Below, one piece after another: positions 51,114 through 59,799 of a stretch of 64,000 nucleotides of DNA. Position numbers and translations under genes: made by a program. The notes below the pieces were generated by a model. It was not told the DNA's origin, ran no database searches, and saw only the letters and a list, made by a program, of their open reading frames with translations. Every line of letters starts with the position of its first letter. Position 1 is the stretch's first letter. Origin of the DNA: VRUE01 sp963697915 (GTDB taxonomy: Bacteria > Actinomycetota > Thermoleophilia > Solirubrobacterales > 70-9); NCBI GenBank assembly GCA_963697915.1, contig OY969103.1, forward strand, positions 2,418,001 to 2,482,000, read 5' to 3'.

Positions 51114-52646
51114 GTGAGCCAGCCGGCGATCGTCTTCATCGGCTTCATGGGTGCCGGCAAGTCGACGGCGCTCGCCGCCGCCCGCGAGGCCGGCCTCGAG
51201 ACCACCGAGGTCGACGATGTGATGGCGCGCGAGCTGGGGATGCCGATCGCCGACGCTTTCGAGCAGCGCGGGGAGGAGGGCTTCCGGGCACGTGAGGCCG
51301 AGGTGGTCGGCGCCCTGCTCGAGGAGGCCGACGGCGGCGCGATCGCGCTCGGTGGCGGCAGCGTGCTTGCCGAGCGGGTGCGCGCGGCGCTCGACCGCCA
51401 CACCGTCGTCTGGCTGCAGATCGACGCCGCCGAGGCCTGGCGGCGGATCGAGGGCAGCGGCCGACCCCTGGCGCGTAGCGCCGAGCATGTCGCCGAGCTG
51501 TTGGCGACGCGGCTGCCGCTCTACGAGGGTCTTGCCGACGCGGTGATCCTGCCCGGCGAGCGCGGCCGGATCGGCCGCGCCCTGCCCTCGATCATGGGAC
51601 TTGCCGAGCTGCCGGCCGGGACCAAGATGCTCTGGGCGGCGAGCTCCTCGGGCGAGTACCCGGTCTACGTCGGCCCCGGCCTGCTCGACGTCGGCTGCTG
51701 GCCGGACGAGAAGCCCCGCTTCTGCGTCACCGACACCGCCGTCGGCGGCCTCTACGCGGACCGGGCCGAGCCGCTCGTCGCGCGGGTCGAGGTCGCGCCC
51801 GGCGAGACGGCGAAGACGATGGCCGAAGCGGAGCGCGTGCTGCGCGAGCTGGCCCGCGCCGGGATGACCCGCGAGGACCAGTTGATCGCGCTCGGCGGCG
51901 GCGTCGTCGGCGATCTCGCCGGCTTCTGCGCCCACACCTACCAGCGCGGCGTCCCCGTCGTCCAGGTGCCGACCACCCTGGTCGCCCAGGTCGACTCCGC
52001 CTACGGCGGCAAGACCGGCGTCGACCTGCCCGAGGGCAAGAACTACGCCGGCGCCTACCACCTGCCGGCGGCCGTGATCGCCGACACCGCGACCCTGGAG
52101 ACCCTGCCCGGCGAGGAGCTCGCGGCGGGCTTCGTCGAGGCGCTGAAGACCGGCTTGCTGGCCGGCGGCGCCCTCTGGGAGCGGGTGCGCCTGCTCGGAT
52201 CGCTCGACCCCGGCGAGCTCGGCGACGTCGTCTTTGCCTGCGCCCGCTACAAGTGCGAGGTGGTCGCCGCCGACGAGCGCGATGCCGGCCTGCGCCAGGT
52301 GCTCAACCTCGGCCACACGGTCGGCCACGCGATCGAGGCGGCGAGTGGCTACGCCCGCTACCGCCACGGCGAGGCGATCGGCCTCGGCCTGCTCGCCGCC
52401 CTGCGCCTCTCCGGCGCCGGGGAGCTGCGCGCCGAGGTGGGGGAGATCCTCCGTCGCCACGGCCTGCCGGTCGAGCTCGACGCCGAGATCGACGCCGACG
52501 AGATCCTCGCCGCCCTGCAGCGCGACAAGAAGCGCACCGCGGCCGGCGTCGGCTTCGTCCTGCTCGCCGAGCCCGGCGAGCCGCGCACCGGGCAGCTCGT
52601 CGATCCCGGCTCCGTCAGGGAGGTTGTGATGGAGTTGTACGCGTGA
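51114..52646 (+). CDS. aroKB: Shikimate kinase / 3-dehydroquinate synthase fusion
   Basis: A 510-residue two-domain enzyme. Residues 1-about 160 are shikimate kinase: Walker A GFMGAGKSTA, acidic pair in TEVDDVMA, GGGSVLAE, and the Arg lid (GSGRPLARS). Residues about 175-510 are 3-dehydroquinate synthase: GGGVVGDLAGFCAHTYQRG, VDSAYGGKTGVDLPEGKN, and the metal histidines in NLGHTVGHAIE and RHGEAIGLG. Separate genes are the norm; fusion puts pathway steps 2 and 5 on one chain. GTG start 4 bases after aroC. Confidence 0.93.
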   Translation: MSQPAIVFIGFMGAGKSTALAAAREAGLETTEVDDVMARELGMPIADAFEQRGEEGFRAREAEVVGALLEEADGGAIALGGGSVLAERVRAALDRHTVVWLQIDAAEAWRRIEGSGRPLARSAEHVAELLATRLPLYEGLADAVILPGERGRIGRALPSIMGLAELPAGTKMLWAASSSGEYPVYVGPGLLDVGCWPDEKPRFCVTDTAVGGLYADRAEPLVARVEVAPGETAKTMAEAERVLRELARAGMTREDQLIALGGGVVGDLAGFCAHTYQRGVPVVQVPTTLVAQVDSAYGGKTGVDLPEGKNYAGAYHLPAAVIADTATLETLPGEELAAGFVEALKTGLLAGGALWERVRLLGSLDPGELGDVVFACARYKCEVVAADERDAGLRQVLNLGHTVGHAIEAASGYARYRHGEAIGLGLLAALRLSGAGELRAEVGEILRRHGLPVELDAEIDADEILAALQRDKKRTAAGVGFVLLAEPGEPRTGQLVDPGSVREVVMELYA

Positions 52647-53101
52647 GCAGCTCCCACAACCGGGTCGCCGTCCTGCACGGCGTCAACTTCGACGTGCTCG
52701 AGCGGCGCGACGCCTCGATCTACGGCGGCCTCTCGCTCAGCGAGCTCGAGTTCCGGATTCAGCGCTCGGCCCGCGAGCTCGACCTCGAGGCGATCTTCTT
52801 CCAGACCAACTCGGAGGGTGAGTTCGCCGAATACCTGCACCGGGCGCCGGAGCTGGCCGACTCGATCATCATCAACGCCGGCGCCTGGACCCACTACAGC
52901 CGGGCGATCGCCGACGCGCTCGAGCTGACCCGCCTGCCGGCGGTCGAGGTCCACCTCTCCGACGTCGAGTCGCGCGACGACTGGCGCCGGGTCTCGGTCT
53001 TCGACGGCCTGGTCCTGGAGAAGATCTCCGGCAAGGGGCCCGACGGCTACCGCGACGCGCTCGAGGTCCTCGCCGGCCACCTCGGCGTCTCGGGCGGATG
53101 A
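52643..53101 (+). CDS. aroQ: Type II 3-dehydroquinate dehydratase, divergent
   Basis: A 152-residue dodecamer-type dehydroquinase, the shikimate-pathway step between AroB and AroE. Active-site residues are kept: Arg in ERRDASIYGG, Tyr in YGG, Asn/His in INAGAWTHYS, His in VEVHLSD, and Arg in DDWRRVS. The usual GPNLNLLG.REP opening is changed to GVNFDVLERRDAS, so the mobile loop around the substrate is unusual. The start overlaps the aroKB stop (GTGA) and the end overlaps pepP, placing it firmly in the pathway operon. Confidence 0.87.
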   Translation: MSSSHNRVAVLHGVNFDVLERRDASIYGGLSLSELEFRIQRSARELDLEAIFFQTNSEGEFAEYLHRAPELADSIIINAGAWTHYSRAIADALELTRLPAVEVHLSDVESRDDWRRVSVFDGLVLEKISGKGPDGYRDALEVLAGHLGVSGG

Positions 53102-54156
53102 AGGGCCGCGGAGACCGGCTGGCGGCGGCGCTCGCCGAGCCCGAGCTCGACCTCTTCCTGGTCACCAACCTGGTCAACGTCGGTTACCTGACCGGCTTCG
53201 GCGGCACCAACGGCGCCTGCGTCTGCGGTCCCGAGACCCGTCTCTTCCTCACCGACTTTCGCTACACCGAGCGCGCCGAGGCCGAGGTCGAGGGCTGGGA
53301 GGTGATCACGATCACCGACGACTGGCTCGGCGGGATCGCGGCGCGCCTCTCCGGCCGGGTCGGCTTCGAGGACGATCACATGGCCGTCCGCCTGCTGGAG
53401 AAGCTGAAGGCGAAACTCGGCGAGGGGGTCGAGATGGTCGCCGCGGGCGGGGCGGTCGAGAAGCTGCGCCGGGTCAAGGACGCCGGGGAGCTGGCGGCGA
53501 TCGGGGCCGCCGCGGAGCTCGCCGACGAGGTCTGGCGCTGGAGCCTCGAGCGCGGCCTCGGCAGCCGCAGCGAGCGCGACGTCGCGCGCGCCGCCGAAGC
53601 GCGGATCCGCGAGCTGGGCGGCGACCCCTCGTTCCCGGCGATCGTCGCCGCCGGCCCCAACGGGGCGCTGCCGCACGCCGAGCCGGGCGAGCGGGTGATC
53701 GCCCCCGGTGATCTGGTCGTCTTCGACATGGGCGCGAAGCTCGACGGCTACTGCTCCGACGGCACCCGCACCTTCGCCGTCGGCGAGCCGGGGGAGGCCG
53801 CCCGCGCGGTCTACGAGCTGGTTCGCTCCGCGCAGGCGGCGGCGCTCGACGCGGTCGCCGCCGGGATCGGTGGCAAGGCGCTCGACGCCGCCGCCCGCGA
53901 GGCGATCGAGGCCGCTGGTCACGGTGAGCGCTTCGGTCACGGGCTCGGCCACGGCGTCGGCCTCGAGGTGCACGAGGGCCCGCACGTCTCGCCGCGCTCC
54001 GAGGACACGCTGGCGGCGGATGAAGTGGTGACGATCGAGCCGGGCGTCTACCTGCCCGGCGAGCTTGGCGTGCGGATCGAGGACCTGGTCGCGGTGACGG
54101 CCACGGGCTGCCGCAACTTCAGCGGCTTGCCCAAAGATCTGCAACTGGTCGAGTAG
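53098..54156 (+). CDS. pepP: M24-family Xaa-Pro aminopeptidase
   Basis: A 352-residue 'pita-bread' metallopeptidase removing residues N-terminal to proline. The N-terminal creatinase-like domain (about 1-120) precedes the catalytic domain: metal Asp residues in FDMGAKLDGYCSDGTRTF, His in GHGLGHGVGLEVHEGP, and Glu residues in TIEPGVYLPGELGVRIED. The gene order aroQ-pepP-(...)-efp is widespread in Gram-positive bacteria. It overlaps aroQ by 4 bases. Confidence 0.93.
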   Translation: MKGRGDRLAAALAEPELDLFLVTNLVNVGYLTGFGGTNGACVCGPETRLFLTDFRYTERAEAEVEGWEVITITDDWLGGIAARLSGRVGFEDDHMAVRLLEKLKAKLGEGVEMVAAGGAVEKLRRVKDAGELAAIGAAAELADEVWRWSLERGLGSRSERDVARAAEARIRELGGDPSFPAIVAAGPNGALPHAEPGERVIAPGDLVVFDMGAKLDGYCSDGTRTFAVGEPGEAARAVYELVRSAQAAALDAVAAGIGGKALDAAAREAIEAAGHGERFGHGLGHGVGLEVHEGPHVSPRSEDTLAADEVVTIEPGVYLPGELGVRIEDLVAVTATGCRNFSGLPKDLQLVE

Positions 54157-54200
54157 GTGCAGACCGAAAGTCGCTGATCGCCGGAGCCGATGTCGGTCCG

Positions 54201-55244
54201 GTGAACGCAGCCTTCCCACAGGAGTCGCTCGCCGCGATCCGCGACGATGCCCGCCGCGAGCGCCTGCTCGACATGCAGATACGGCTGCGGCCGTACCAGC
54301 GCGCGACCTTCGCCATCCTCGCCATCGCCCTGCTCTCGGTCTCCGCGGAGGTCGGTTGGGCCTGGCTGATCCCGCTCGCGATCGCCCCGGTCGGCTTCAC
54401 CGTCGCCGACCACCTCATGAAGCGCAGCGCCCACCCGGCGGCCTGGATCGCCGCCGCCTGGGGGATCCTGCCGTTGCTGCTCGCCGCCGCGGTGGCGATG
54501 ACCGGCGGCGCCGAAAGCCCGGCGCTGATGCTCTTCGCGCTGCCGGCGGTGACGCTCGGCGCCCGCTTCGAGACGCGCGGCGTCGTGCTCGGCACCCTCT
54601 ACGTCCTCGCCCTGATGCTGGCCTGCACCTACGGGCTCGACGCCGCCACCGCGGCCGCCTACAACCAGCAGGTGATCGCCGCCACGGCGCTTGTCCTCTG
54701 CACCGTGATCCTCTCCGGCGCCGTCGTCGCCTCCGACCGGGTCCACCGCCGCCGCTCGACGCTCGACCCGCTCACCGGTCTCTTCAACCGCAGCGCGCTC
54801 GAGCAGCGGCTCGGCGAGCTCGACGGCCAGCCCGGCGGGATCGCGAAGGGCAACTCGCACGCGCTGCTGCTCTGCGACCTCGACCACTTCAAGCGGGTCA
54901 ACGACCGGCTCGGCCACGCCACCGGCGACGCCGTGCTGCGCGAGGTCGCCAGCACGATGCGCTCGGTGCTGCGCGCCGGCGACTCGATCTACCGCGTCGG
55001 CGGCGAGGAGATCCTCGTCGTCCTGCCCGGGGCGACCCGGGAGGACGCGGTCGGGATCGCCGAGCGACTGCGGAGGACGGTCGGCGAACGCCGCCCGGCC
55101 GGGGTCGGGGTGACGATCAGCATCGGCGTCGCCGTCTCCGGGCACGGCCCGCTCGACACCGACGACCTGGTCGAACAGGCGGACGCGGCGCTCTACCTGG
55201 CCAAGGCCGGCGGCCGCGACCAGGTTGCTGTCAGCCCCAACTGA
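54201..55244 (+). CDS. Membrane-bound diguanylate cyclase (GGDEF)
   Basis: A 347-residue protein with about six membrane helices (about 35-175) and a cytoplasmic GGDEF domain (about 185-345) that makes cyclic di-GMP. The domain begins LDPLTGLFNRSALEQRL, has LLLCDLDHFKRVND and the active motif GGEEI (the active GGEEF-type variant), and keeps the inhibitory I-site RAGD five residues before it. The sensory membrane part is not a named family. It is the first of four genes that interrupt the usual pepP-efp neighbourhood. Confidence 0.9.
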   Translation: MNAAFPQESLAAIRDDARRERLLDMQIRLRPYQRATFAILAIALLSVSAEVGWAWLIPLAIAPVGFTVADHLMKRSAHPAAWIAAAWGILPLLLAAAVAMTGGAESPALMLFALPAVTLGARFETRGVVLGTLYVLALMLACTYGLDAATAAAYNQQVIAATALVLCTVILSGAVVASDRVHRRRSTLDPLTGLFNRSALEQRLGELDGQPGGIAKGNSHALLLCDLDHFKRVNDRLGHATGDAVLREVASTMRSVLRAGDSIYRVGGEEILVVLPGATREDAVGIAERLRRTVGERRPAGVGVTISIGVAVSGHGPLDTDDLVEQADAALYLAKAGGRDQVAVSPN

Positions 55245-55286
55245 CGAAACCTGCATCGACCGCGTAATAGGCGGTGGATGCAGGTC

Positions 55287-56336
55287 TCAGCGACTGAGGT
55301 CGACGCCCTCGCGCAGGCGCGCGGCGAAGGCGGCGACCAGCTCGACCGTCGCCTCGACGTCGCCGAGGTCGACCAGCTCGACCGGCGAGTGCATGTAGCG
55401 CAGCGGGATCGAGACCAGGCCGGTGGGGATGCCCGCGCGCGAGATCTGGATCGCGTCGGCGTCGGTGCTGGTCGCCCGGCCGCTGGCCGAGATCGTGTGC
55501 TCGATCCCCGCCTCCTCGGCGGTCTCGACCAGCAGCTCGAAGACTTTGGGGGAGAGGGTCGAGCCGCGGCCGATCGCCGGGCCGGAGCCGAGTGGGTGGC
55601 TGCCGACCTCCTTCTCGTCGACGCCGGGTGCGTCGGTGGCGTGGGTGACGTCGATCGCGACGGCGAGGTCGGGCTGCAGGTGGAAGGCCGAGGTGCGCGC
55701 GCCGAAGAGGCCGATCTCCTCCTGGACCGCGGCGACGGCGGCGAAGCTGCCGCTGAGCGAGTCGCGCTCGTGGCAGCGGCGCAGCGCCTCCAGGGCGACG
55801 TAGGCGCCGAGCCGGTTGTCCATCGCCCGCGAGGCAAGGCGGTCGCCGGCCAGCGGTTGCGGCTCGGCGGCGATCGTCACCGGGTCGCCGATGCGGATCA
55901 GGCCGGCGGCCTCGTCGCGGTCGGCGGCGCCGACGTCGATGTGCAGGCCCTTGAGCTCGACCACCTTCTTGCGCTGCTCGGGCTCGAGCAGGTGGATCGG
56001 CTTGCGGCCGACGACGCCGGGGACGAGGCCCTCACGACCGCGCACCGCAACCCGCTGGCCGACCAGGATCTGCGGGTCCCAGCCGCCGATCGGGGCGAAC
56101 CAGAGGAAGCCTTTCTCGTCGATGTGGGTGACGACGAGACCGATCTCGTCGATGTGGCCGACGACGGCGAGCAGCGGCGCGGCGTCCCCGATGCGGGCGA
56201 TCGAGGAGCCGAGCCCATCGGTGTCCAGTGAGGCGAAGGAGGCTTCCTCGCGCCAGATCGCGGCGGCCGGGGCCTCGTGGCCGGAGGGCGCTCCAACGCG
56301 AAGCAGTTTGTCGAGTAGTGAGGGGATCTCGGTCAC
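55287..56336 (-). CDS. M42-family metallopeptidase (glutamyl/deblocking aminopeptidase type)
   Basis: A 349-residue peptidase of family M42 that forms large hollow particles. Metal and catalytic residues are visible: GHIDEIGLVV (His, Asp), SRAMDNRLGAYVALEAL (bridging Asp), VQEEIGLFGAR (Glu pair), AIDVTHATD (Asp), and RYMHSPVELVDLGD (His). The GTG start lies 30 bases from the divergent SDR gene. Substrate preference cannot be told from sequence. Confidence 0.9.
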   Translation of the reverse strand: MTEIPSLLDKLLRVGAPSGHEAPAAAIWREEASFASLDTDGLGSSIARIGDAAPLLAVVGHIDEIGLVVTHIDEKGFLWFAPIGGWDPQILVGQRVAVRGREGLVPGVVGRKPIHLLEPEQRKKVVELKGLHIDVGAADRDEAAGLIRIGDPVTIAAEPQPLAGDRLASRAMDNRLGAYVALEALRRCHERDSLSGSFAAVAAVQEEIGLFGARTSAFHLQPDLAVAIDVTHATDAPGVDEKEVGSHPLGSGPAIGRGSTLSPKVFELLVETAEEAGIEHTISASGRATSTDADAIQISRAGIPTGLVSIPLRYMHSPVELVDLGDVEATVELVAAFAARLREGVDLSR

Positions 56337-56365
56337 AGGGTCGGGCAGTATGTCGACTCAAACAA

Positions 56366-57211
56366 ATGTCCGTCGCCCGGGTTTCGGTTAGCGTTCTTGA
56401 AGTGGGGCAGAGCCGAGCGACGATCTTGATCACCGGCGCCTCGAGCGGCATCGGCGAGGCGGCCGCCAAGCGGCTTGCCCGCGAGCCCGGGGCCGAGCTG
56501 ATCCTCGTCGCCCGCCGCGGCGAGCGGCTGCGGGCGCTGGCCGAGTCGCTGCCCTGCCCGGCGAGCTGGCTCGCGGTCGACCTGACCGAGGAAGACGCCC
56601 CCGAGCAGGTGCGCGCCCACGTCGCCGAGCGGCACGGCGGCCACCTGACGCTGCTCGTCAACAACGCCGGCGCCGCCTGGCGCGGGTCCTTCGCCGAGCT
56701 GGGCCACGAGAACGTGCAGCGCCACATGGACCTCAACTTCGAAGCGGTCGTGCGCCTCACCGAGGCGCTGCTGCCGCTGCTGCGCGACTCGGCGCCGAGC
56801 GCGATCGTCAATGTCGCCAGCACCGCGGGACGCGTCTCGCGGGCGCGGACCGGCGCCTACTCGGCGAGCAAGTTCGCCCTCGTCGGCTGGACCGACTCGC
56901 TCTACGCTGAGGAGCGGCCGCACGGGATACACGTGGGCATGGTCCTACCTGGCTTCATCGCCACCGAGGGCTTCCCGGCCACCGAGCTGCGCGAAAGCGC
57001 CCTCACCCGCTGGACCGTCTCCAAGCCGGAGAAGGTCGCCGAGGCGATCGTCGACACCGGCCTGCGCGGCAAGGCCGAGCGCTACGTGCCGCGTCCCTAC
57101 GCGCTGGCTGCGGTGGCGCGCATCCTCGCCCCGAGCCTGACCCGCCGCGTCCTCTCGGGCGGGGCCGCCTCCACCCTCACCACGAGCACCGGCGCAAGCG
57201 CCGCGGAGTGA
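56366..57211 (+). CDS. Short-chain dehydrogenase/reductase
   Basis: A classical SDR of 281 residues or slightly fewer. It has the cofactor loop ITGASSGIGEAAA, an Arg pair after strand 2 (VARRGERL) favouring NADP, the NNAGAA motif, catalytic Ser in IVNVASTAGRVS, and YSASKFALVGW (Tyr, Lys). The C-terminus (RPYALAAVARILAPSLTRRVL) may contact membrane. The start is uncertain: ATG 56366, or GTG 56402 closer to the first strand. Substrate unknown. Confidence 0.85.
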   Translation: MSVARVSVSVLEVGQSRATILITGASSGIGEAAAKRLAREPGAELILVARRGERLRALAESLPCPASWLAVDLTEEDAPEQVRAHVAERHGGHLTLLVNNAGAAWRGSFAELGHENVQRHMDLNFEAVVRLTEALLPLLRDSAPSAIVNVASTAGRVSRARTGAYSASKFALVGWTDSLYAEERPHGIHVGMVLPGFIATEGFPATELRESALTRWTVSKPEKVAEAIVDTGLRGKAERYVPRPYALAAVARILAPSLTRRVLSGGAASTLTTSTGASAAE

Positions 57212-57239
57212 GCGACGAGCGCTCGGTCGGCGTCGGCGC

Positions 57240-57716
57240 TCAGCCCACGCGGTTGAAGCGGCAGGCGCGGAAGTGGAAGACGATGCTGATGTTGTTGGCC
57301 GAGAGGCCGGCGCGTTCGGCGAGGATCGACTCGTGCGTGCCTTTGATCTCTTCGTCCGCCTTGAAGTACTTGCCGACGTTGTGAAGGCGCGTCTTCAACA
57401 GCCGGATCATCTTCAGCCAGCGGCTGATGCGGTGTTCGTCGCCGACCGGCGGCGGCACCGTGGCGAGCTTCTTGACCATCGTGCTGACCGAGCCCGAGGC
57501 GGCGATGAACTGCTTGCCCGCCGTCTCCAGGTCGCCCCTGTTGACCCGCTGGCGGGCGCCGGCCATGATCCGCTCGTTCGCCTCCCGGTTCGCTTCGCAG
57601 ATCGGCTCGACCTGCGCTTTGTAGGTTTCCCGCGTCTGTTCGGCGCTCGCCGCCGCGGGCACGACGGCCAGCAGCGTGACGGCAAGTGCGGCGATTGTCC
57701 CCAGCGCTCTCTTCAT
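57240..57716 (-). CDS. Secreted helical hypothetical protein
   Basis: A 158-residue protein with a signal peptide (cleavage near AAASA) and a helical mature part: YKAQVEPICEANREANERIM, then FIAASGSVSTMVKKLATVPPP, ending in FHFRACRF. One Cys near each end could pair. Its layout (helix with EPIC/DAIC, a VPPP-type turn, a Cys near the end) is similar to the lipoprotein at 11704-12417, so both may belong to one lineage-specific family. Function unknown. Confidence 0.7.
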   Translation of the reverse strand: MKRALGTIAALAVTLLAVVPAAASAEQTRETYKAQVEPICEANREANERIMAGARQRVNRGDLETAGKQFIAASGSVSTMVKKLATVPPPVGDEHRISRWLKMIRLLKTRLHNVGKYFKADEEIKGTHESILAERAGLSANNISIVFHFRACRFNRVG

Positions 57717-57767
57717 CTCCCAGGCCCCCTCAAAGGTTAGAGGCTGCCGTCGACGCCCTCGGCCATC

Positions 57768-57773
57768 TAGGAT
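57768..57773 (+). promoter_or_regulatory. -10-like hexamer TAGGAT, 8 nt before efp GTG
   Basis: TAGGAT ends 8 bases before the GTG at 57782, consistent with a leaderless efp transcript. Confidence 0.35.
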
Positions 57774-57781
57774 TCGCCGCC

Positions 57782-58342
57782 GTGATCTCCACCAACCAGT
57801 TCAAGAACGGCAGCCACATAGAGATCGACGGCTCGGTCTTCAAGATCGTCGAGTTCCAGCACGTCAAGCCGGGCAAGGGCGGCGCCTTCGTGCGGACCAA
57901 GCTGCGCAAGCTCGAGGACGGCTCGGTCCAGGACAAAACCTTCCGTGCCGGCGAGAAGTTCAGGCCGGTCCACACCGAGTCGCGCAAGATGCAGTACCTC
58001 TACGACTCGGGCGAGGCGGCTGTCTTCATGGACAGCCAGGACTACGAGCAGATCGAGATCCCGAGCGCGGTCGCCGGCGAGGCGATGCGCTGGGTGCTCC
58101 CCAACGCCGAGGTCGACGTGCTCTTCGTCGACGAACGGCCCAGCGACGTGCAGGTGCCGAGCGCGATCGAGATGAGGGTCACCGAGACCCAGCCGGGCGT
58201 CAAGGGGGACACCGCCTCGGGCGGCGGCAACAAGCCCGCCACCCTGGAGTCCGGCGTCGTCGTCCAGGTTCCGCTCTTCATTAACGAGGGCGAGACCATC
58301 CGCGTCGACACGCGTACCGGCGAGTACGTCTCGCGGGCTTAG
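57782..58342 (+). CDS. efp: Elongation factor P
   Basis: A 186-residue translation factor that relieves ribosome stalling at proline runs. KOW domain (STNQFKNGSHIEIDGSVFKIVEFQHVKPGKGGAFVRT) with the tip Lys in PGKGGAF, an OB domain (MQYLYDSGEAAVFMDSQDYEQIEI), and the C-terminal domain ending VPLFINEGETIRVDTRTGEYVSRA. GTG 57782 is the correct family start; a longer frame upstream overlaps the neighbouring gene's region. It heads efp-nusB-xseB-like-ispA-dxs. Confidence 0.95.
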   Translation: MISTNQFKNGSHIEIDGSVFKIVEFQHVKPGKGGAFVRTKLRKLEDGSVQDKTFRAGEKFRPVHTESRKMQYLYDSGEAAVFMDSQDYEQIEIPSAVAGEAMRWVLPNAEVDVLFVDERPSDVQVPSAIEMRVTETQPGVKGDTASGGGNKPATLESGVVVQVPLFINEGETIRVDTRTGEYVSRA

Positions 58343-58381
58343 AACCTAAGGCAGCGCCGCCCGAAGCGCGAGAATAGGCCG

Positions 58382-58762
58382 ATGCGCCGATCCGACCAGC
58401 GCCGCGACGCCGTCTTCGCCTGCTACCAGCGCGACGTCACCGGCCGTCCCTTGGACGAGATGCTCGCCGACTCGCGGCCGTTCACCCGTGAGCTGGCCGA
58501 GGCGGTCGAAGCGCACCGCGAGGAGCTCGACGAGCTGATCGGCCGTCACTCGCGCGGCTGGTCGCTGGAGCGGATCGCGCCGCTGGAGCGCAACGTCCTG
58601 CGGGTCGCCCTCTACGAGATCGAGCACGAGGACGACGTCCCGCACGAGGTGGCGATCGACGAGGCGGTCGAGATCGCCAAGGAGTACTGCGGCGCCGACG
58701 CGCCCGGCTTCGTCAACGGCGTGCTCGGCGCCGTCGTCCGCGAGCGGCAGGGGGTGGGCTGA
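58382..58762 (+). CDS. nusB: Transcription antitermination factor NusB
   Basis: A 126-residue all-helical protein that binds boxA RNA with NusE/S10 to support rRNA transcription. Family features are RRDAVFACYQRDVTG near the start, the helix LIGRHSRGWSLERIAPLERNVLRVALYEI, and the C-terminal block VPHEVAIDEAVEIAKEYCGADAPGFVNGVLGAV. The length is normal for a compact NusB. The stop abuts the GTG of the next small gene. Confidence 0.93.
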   Translation: MRRSDQRRDAVFACYQRDVTGRPLDEMLADSRPFTRELAEAVEAHREELDELIGRHSRGWSLERIAPLERNVLRVALYEIEHEDDVPHEVAIDEAVEIAKEYCGADAPGFVNGVLGAVVRERQGVG

Positions 58763-58939
58763 GTGGCGGGCACGGCGCGGCTGCGCGAGATCTCGACCCG
58801 GCTGCAGGCGATCGCCGCCGAGCTCGAAGGCCAGGAGGCGAGCGACGAGCGCGCCGCCGAGCTCGCCCACGAGGCGGCCGAGCTCTCCAGCGAGGCGGTC
58901 GAGGAGGCGAACCGGCGCATCCGCGAGTCGGGCGGGTGA
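58763..58939 (+). CDS. Short coiled-coil protein at the xseB position
   Basis: A 58-residue, highly charged two-helix frame from GTG 58763 (RLREISTRLQAIAAELEGQ, ASDERAAELAHEAAELSSE), directly abutting nusB and overlapping ispA (GTGA). Position and helical pattern match the exodeoxyribonuclease VII small subunit, which normally sits before ispA. It is shorter than typical XseB (70-85 residues), and the large-subunit gene xseA is not in the window. XseB-like is a reasonable call, but a lineage-specific linker protein is possible. Confidence 0.6.
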   Translation: MAGTARLREISTRLQAIAAELEGQEASDERAAELAHEAAELSSEAVEEANRRIRESGG

Positions 58940-59799
58940 GCTACCCCGAAGAGCTGCGGGCGCTGGTCGACGCCGAGCTCGGACGGCTGCGCTTCCCGGC
59001 GCCGCCGGCCACCGCCGGGCTGGAGGAAGCGATGCGCTACTCGCTGCTGGCCGGCGGCAAGCGGGTACGGCCGGTCCTCGCCCTGGCGACCGCGCGCGCC
59101 CTGGGCGCCGACCCGGCCGGCTACCTGCCGGCCGCCACGGCGATCGAGTTGATCCACACCTACTCGCTGATCCACGACGACCTGCCGGCGATGGACGACG
59201 ACGACCTGCGCCGCGGTCAGCCCACCGCCCACGTCAAGTTCGGCGAGGACGTCGCGATCCTCGCCGGCGACGGCCTCTTCGCCGAGGCGATCCGGCTCTT
59301 CGCCGAGCAGCCGGGTGAGCCGGCCCGGGTGCTCACGGCGCTGGCCGAGCTGACCGCGGCGACCGGCGTCGACGGCATGGTCGGCGGCCAGTACGTCGAC
59401 GTCGCCGAAGGCGCGCGCGACGCCGAGGCGCTGCGCGACCTGCACGCGCTCAAGACGGGCCGGTTGATCGCCGCCTCGGTCGGGGTAGTGCTGGCGCTGG
59501 AGGATGCCACCGAACCTGAGACAATTCCCTATCGCCGCTTCGCAGGCGAGCTCGGAGTCCTCTTTCAGATCGTCGACGACATCCTCGACGTGACCGGGAG
59601 CGACGAGCAGTTGGGTAAGCCCCGCGGCAGCGACGAGCGACATGGCAAACTCACCTACGTCAGCCACTTCGGCCTCGAGCGCGCGCGTCAACTGGCGGCC
59701 GAGTCGCACGAGCGAGCGATCGCGGCGCTGTCGGAGGCAAGCGGAGAGACCGGCGACCTGAGAGGCATCGCCGACTACATCTTCACCAGGAACGAATGA
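58936..59799 (+). CDS. ispA: Polyprenyl (farnesyl/geranylgeranyl) diphosphate synthase
   Basis: A 287-residue trans-prenyltransferase that condenses IPP with allylic diphosphates. It has the KRVRP motif (GGKRVRPVLALATARAL), the first Asp-rich motif in HDDLPAMDDDD, GDGLFAEA, the KTGRLI substrate lysine region, and the second Asp-rich motif FQIVDDILD. The two-residue insertion type of the first motif (DDxxxxD) is the FPP/GGPP type of bacteria. The start overlaps the XseB-like gene, and the stop overlaps dxs (ATGA). Confidence 0.92.
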   Translation: MSYPEELRALVDAELGRLRFPAPPATAGLEEAMRYSLLAGGKRVRPVLALATARALGADPAGYLPAATAIELIHTYSLIHDDLPAMDDDDLRRGQPTAHVKFGEDVAILAGDGLFAEAIRLFAEQPGEPARVLTALAELTAATGVDGMVGGQYVDVAEGARDAEALRDLHALKTGRLIAASVGVVLALEDATEPETIPYRRFAGELGVLFQIVDDILDVTGSDEQLGKPRGSDERHGKLTYVSHFGLERARQLAAESHERAIAALSEASGETGDLRGIADYIFTRNE

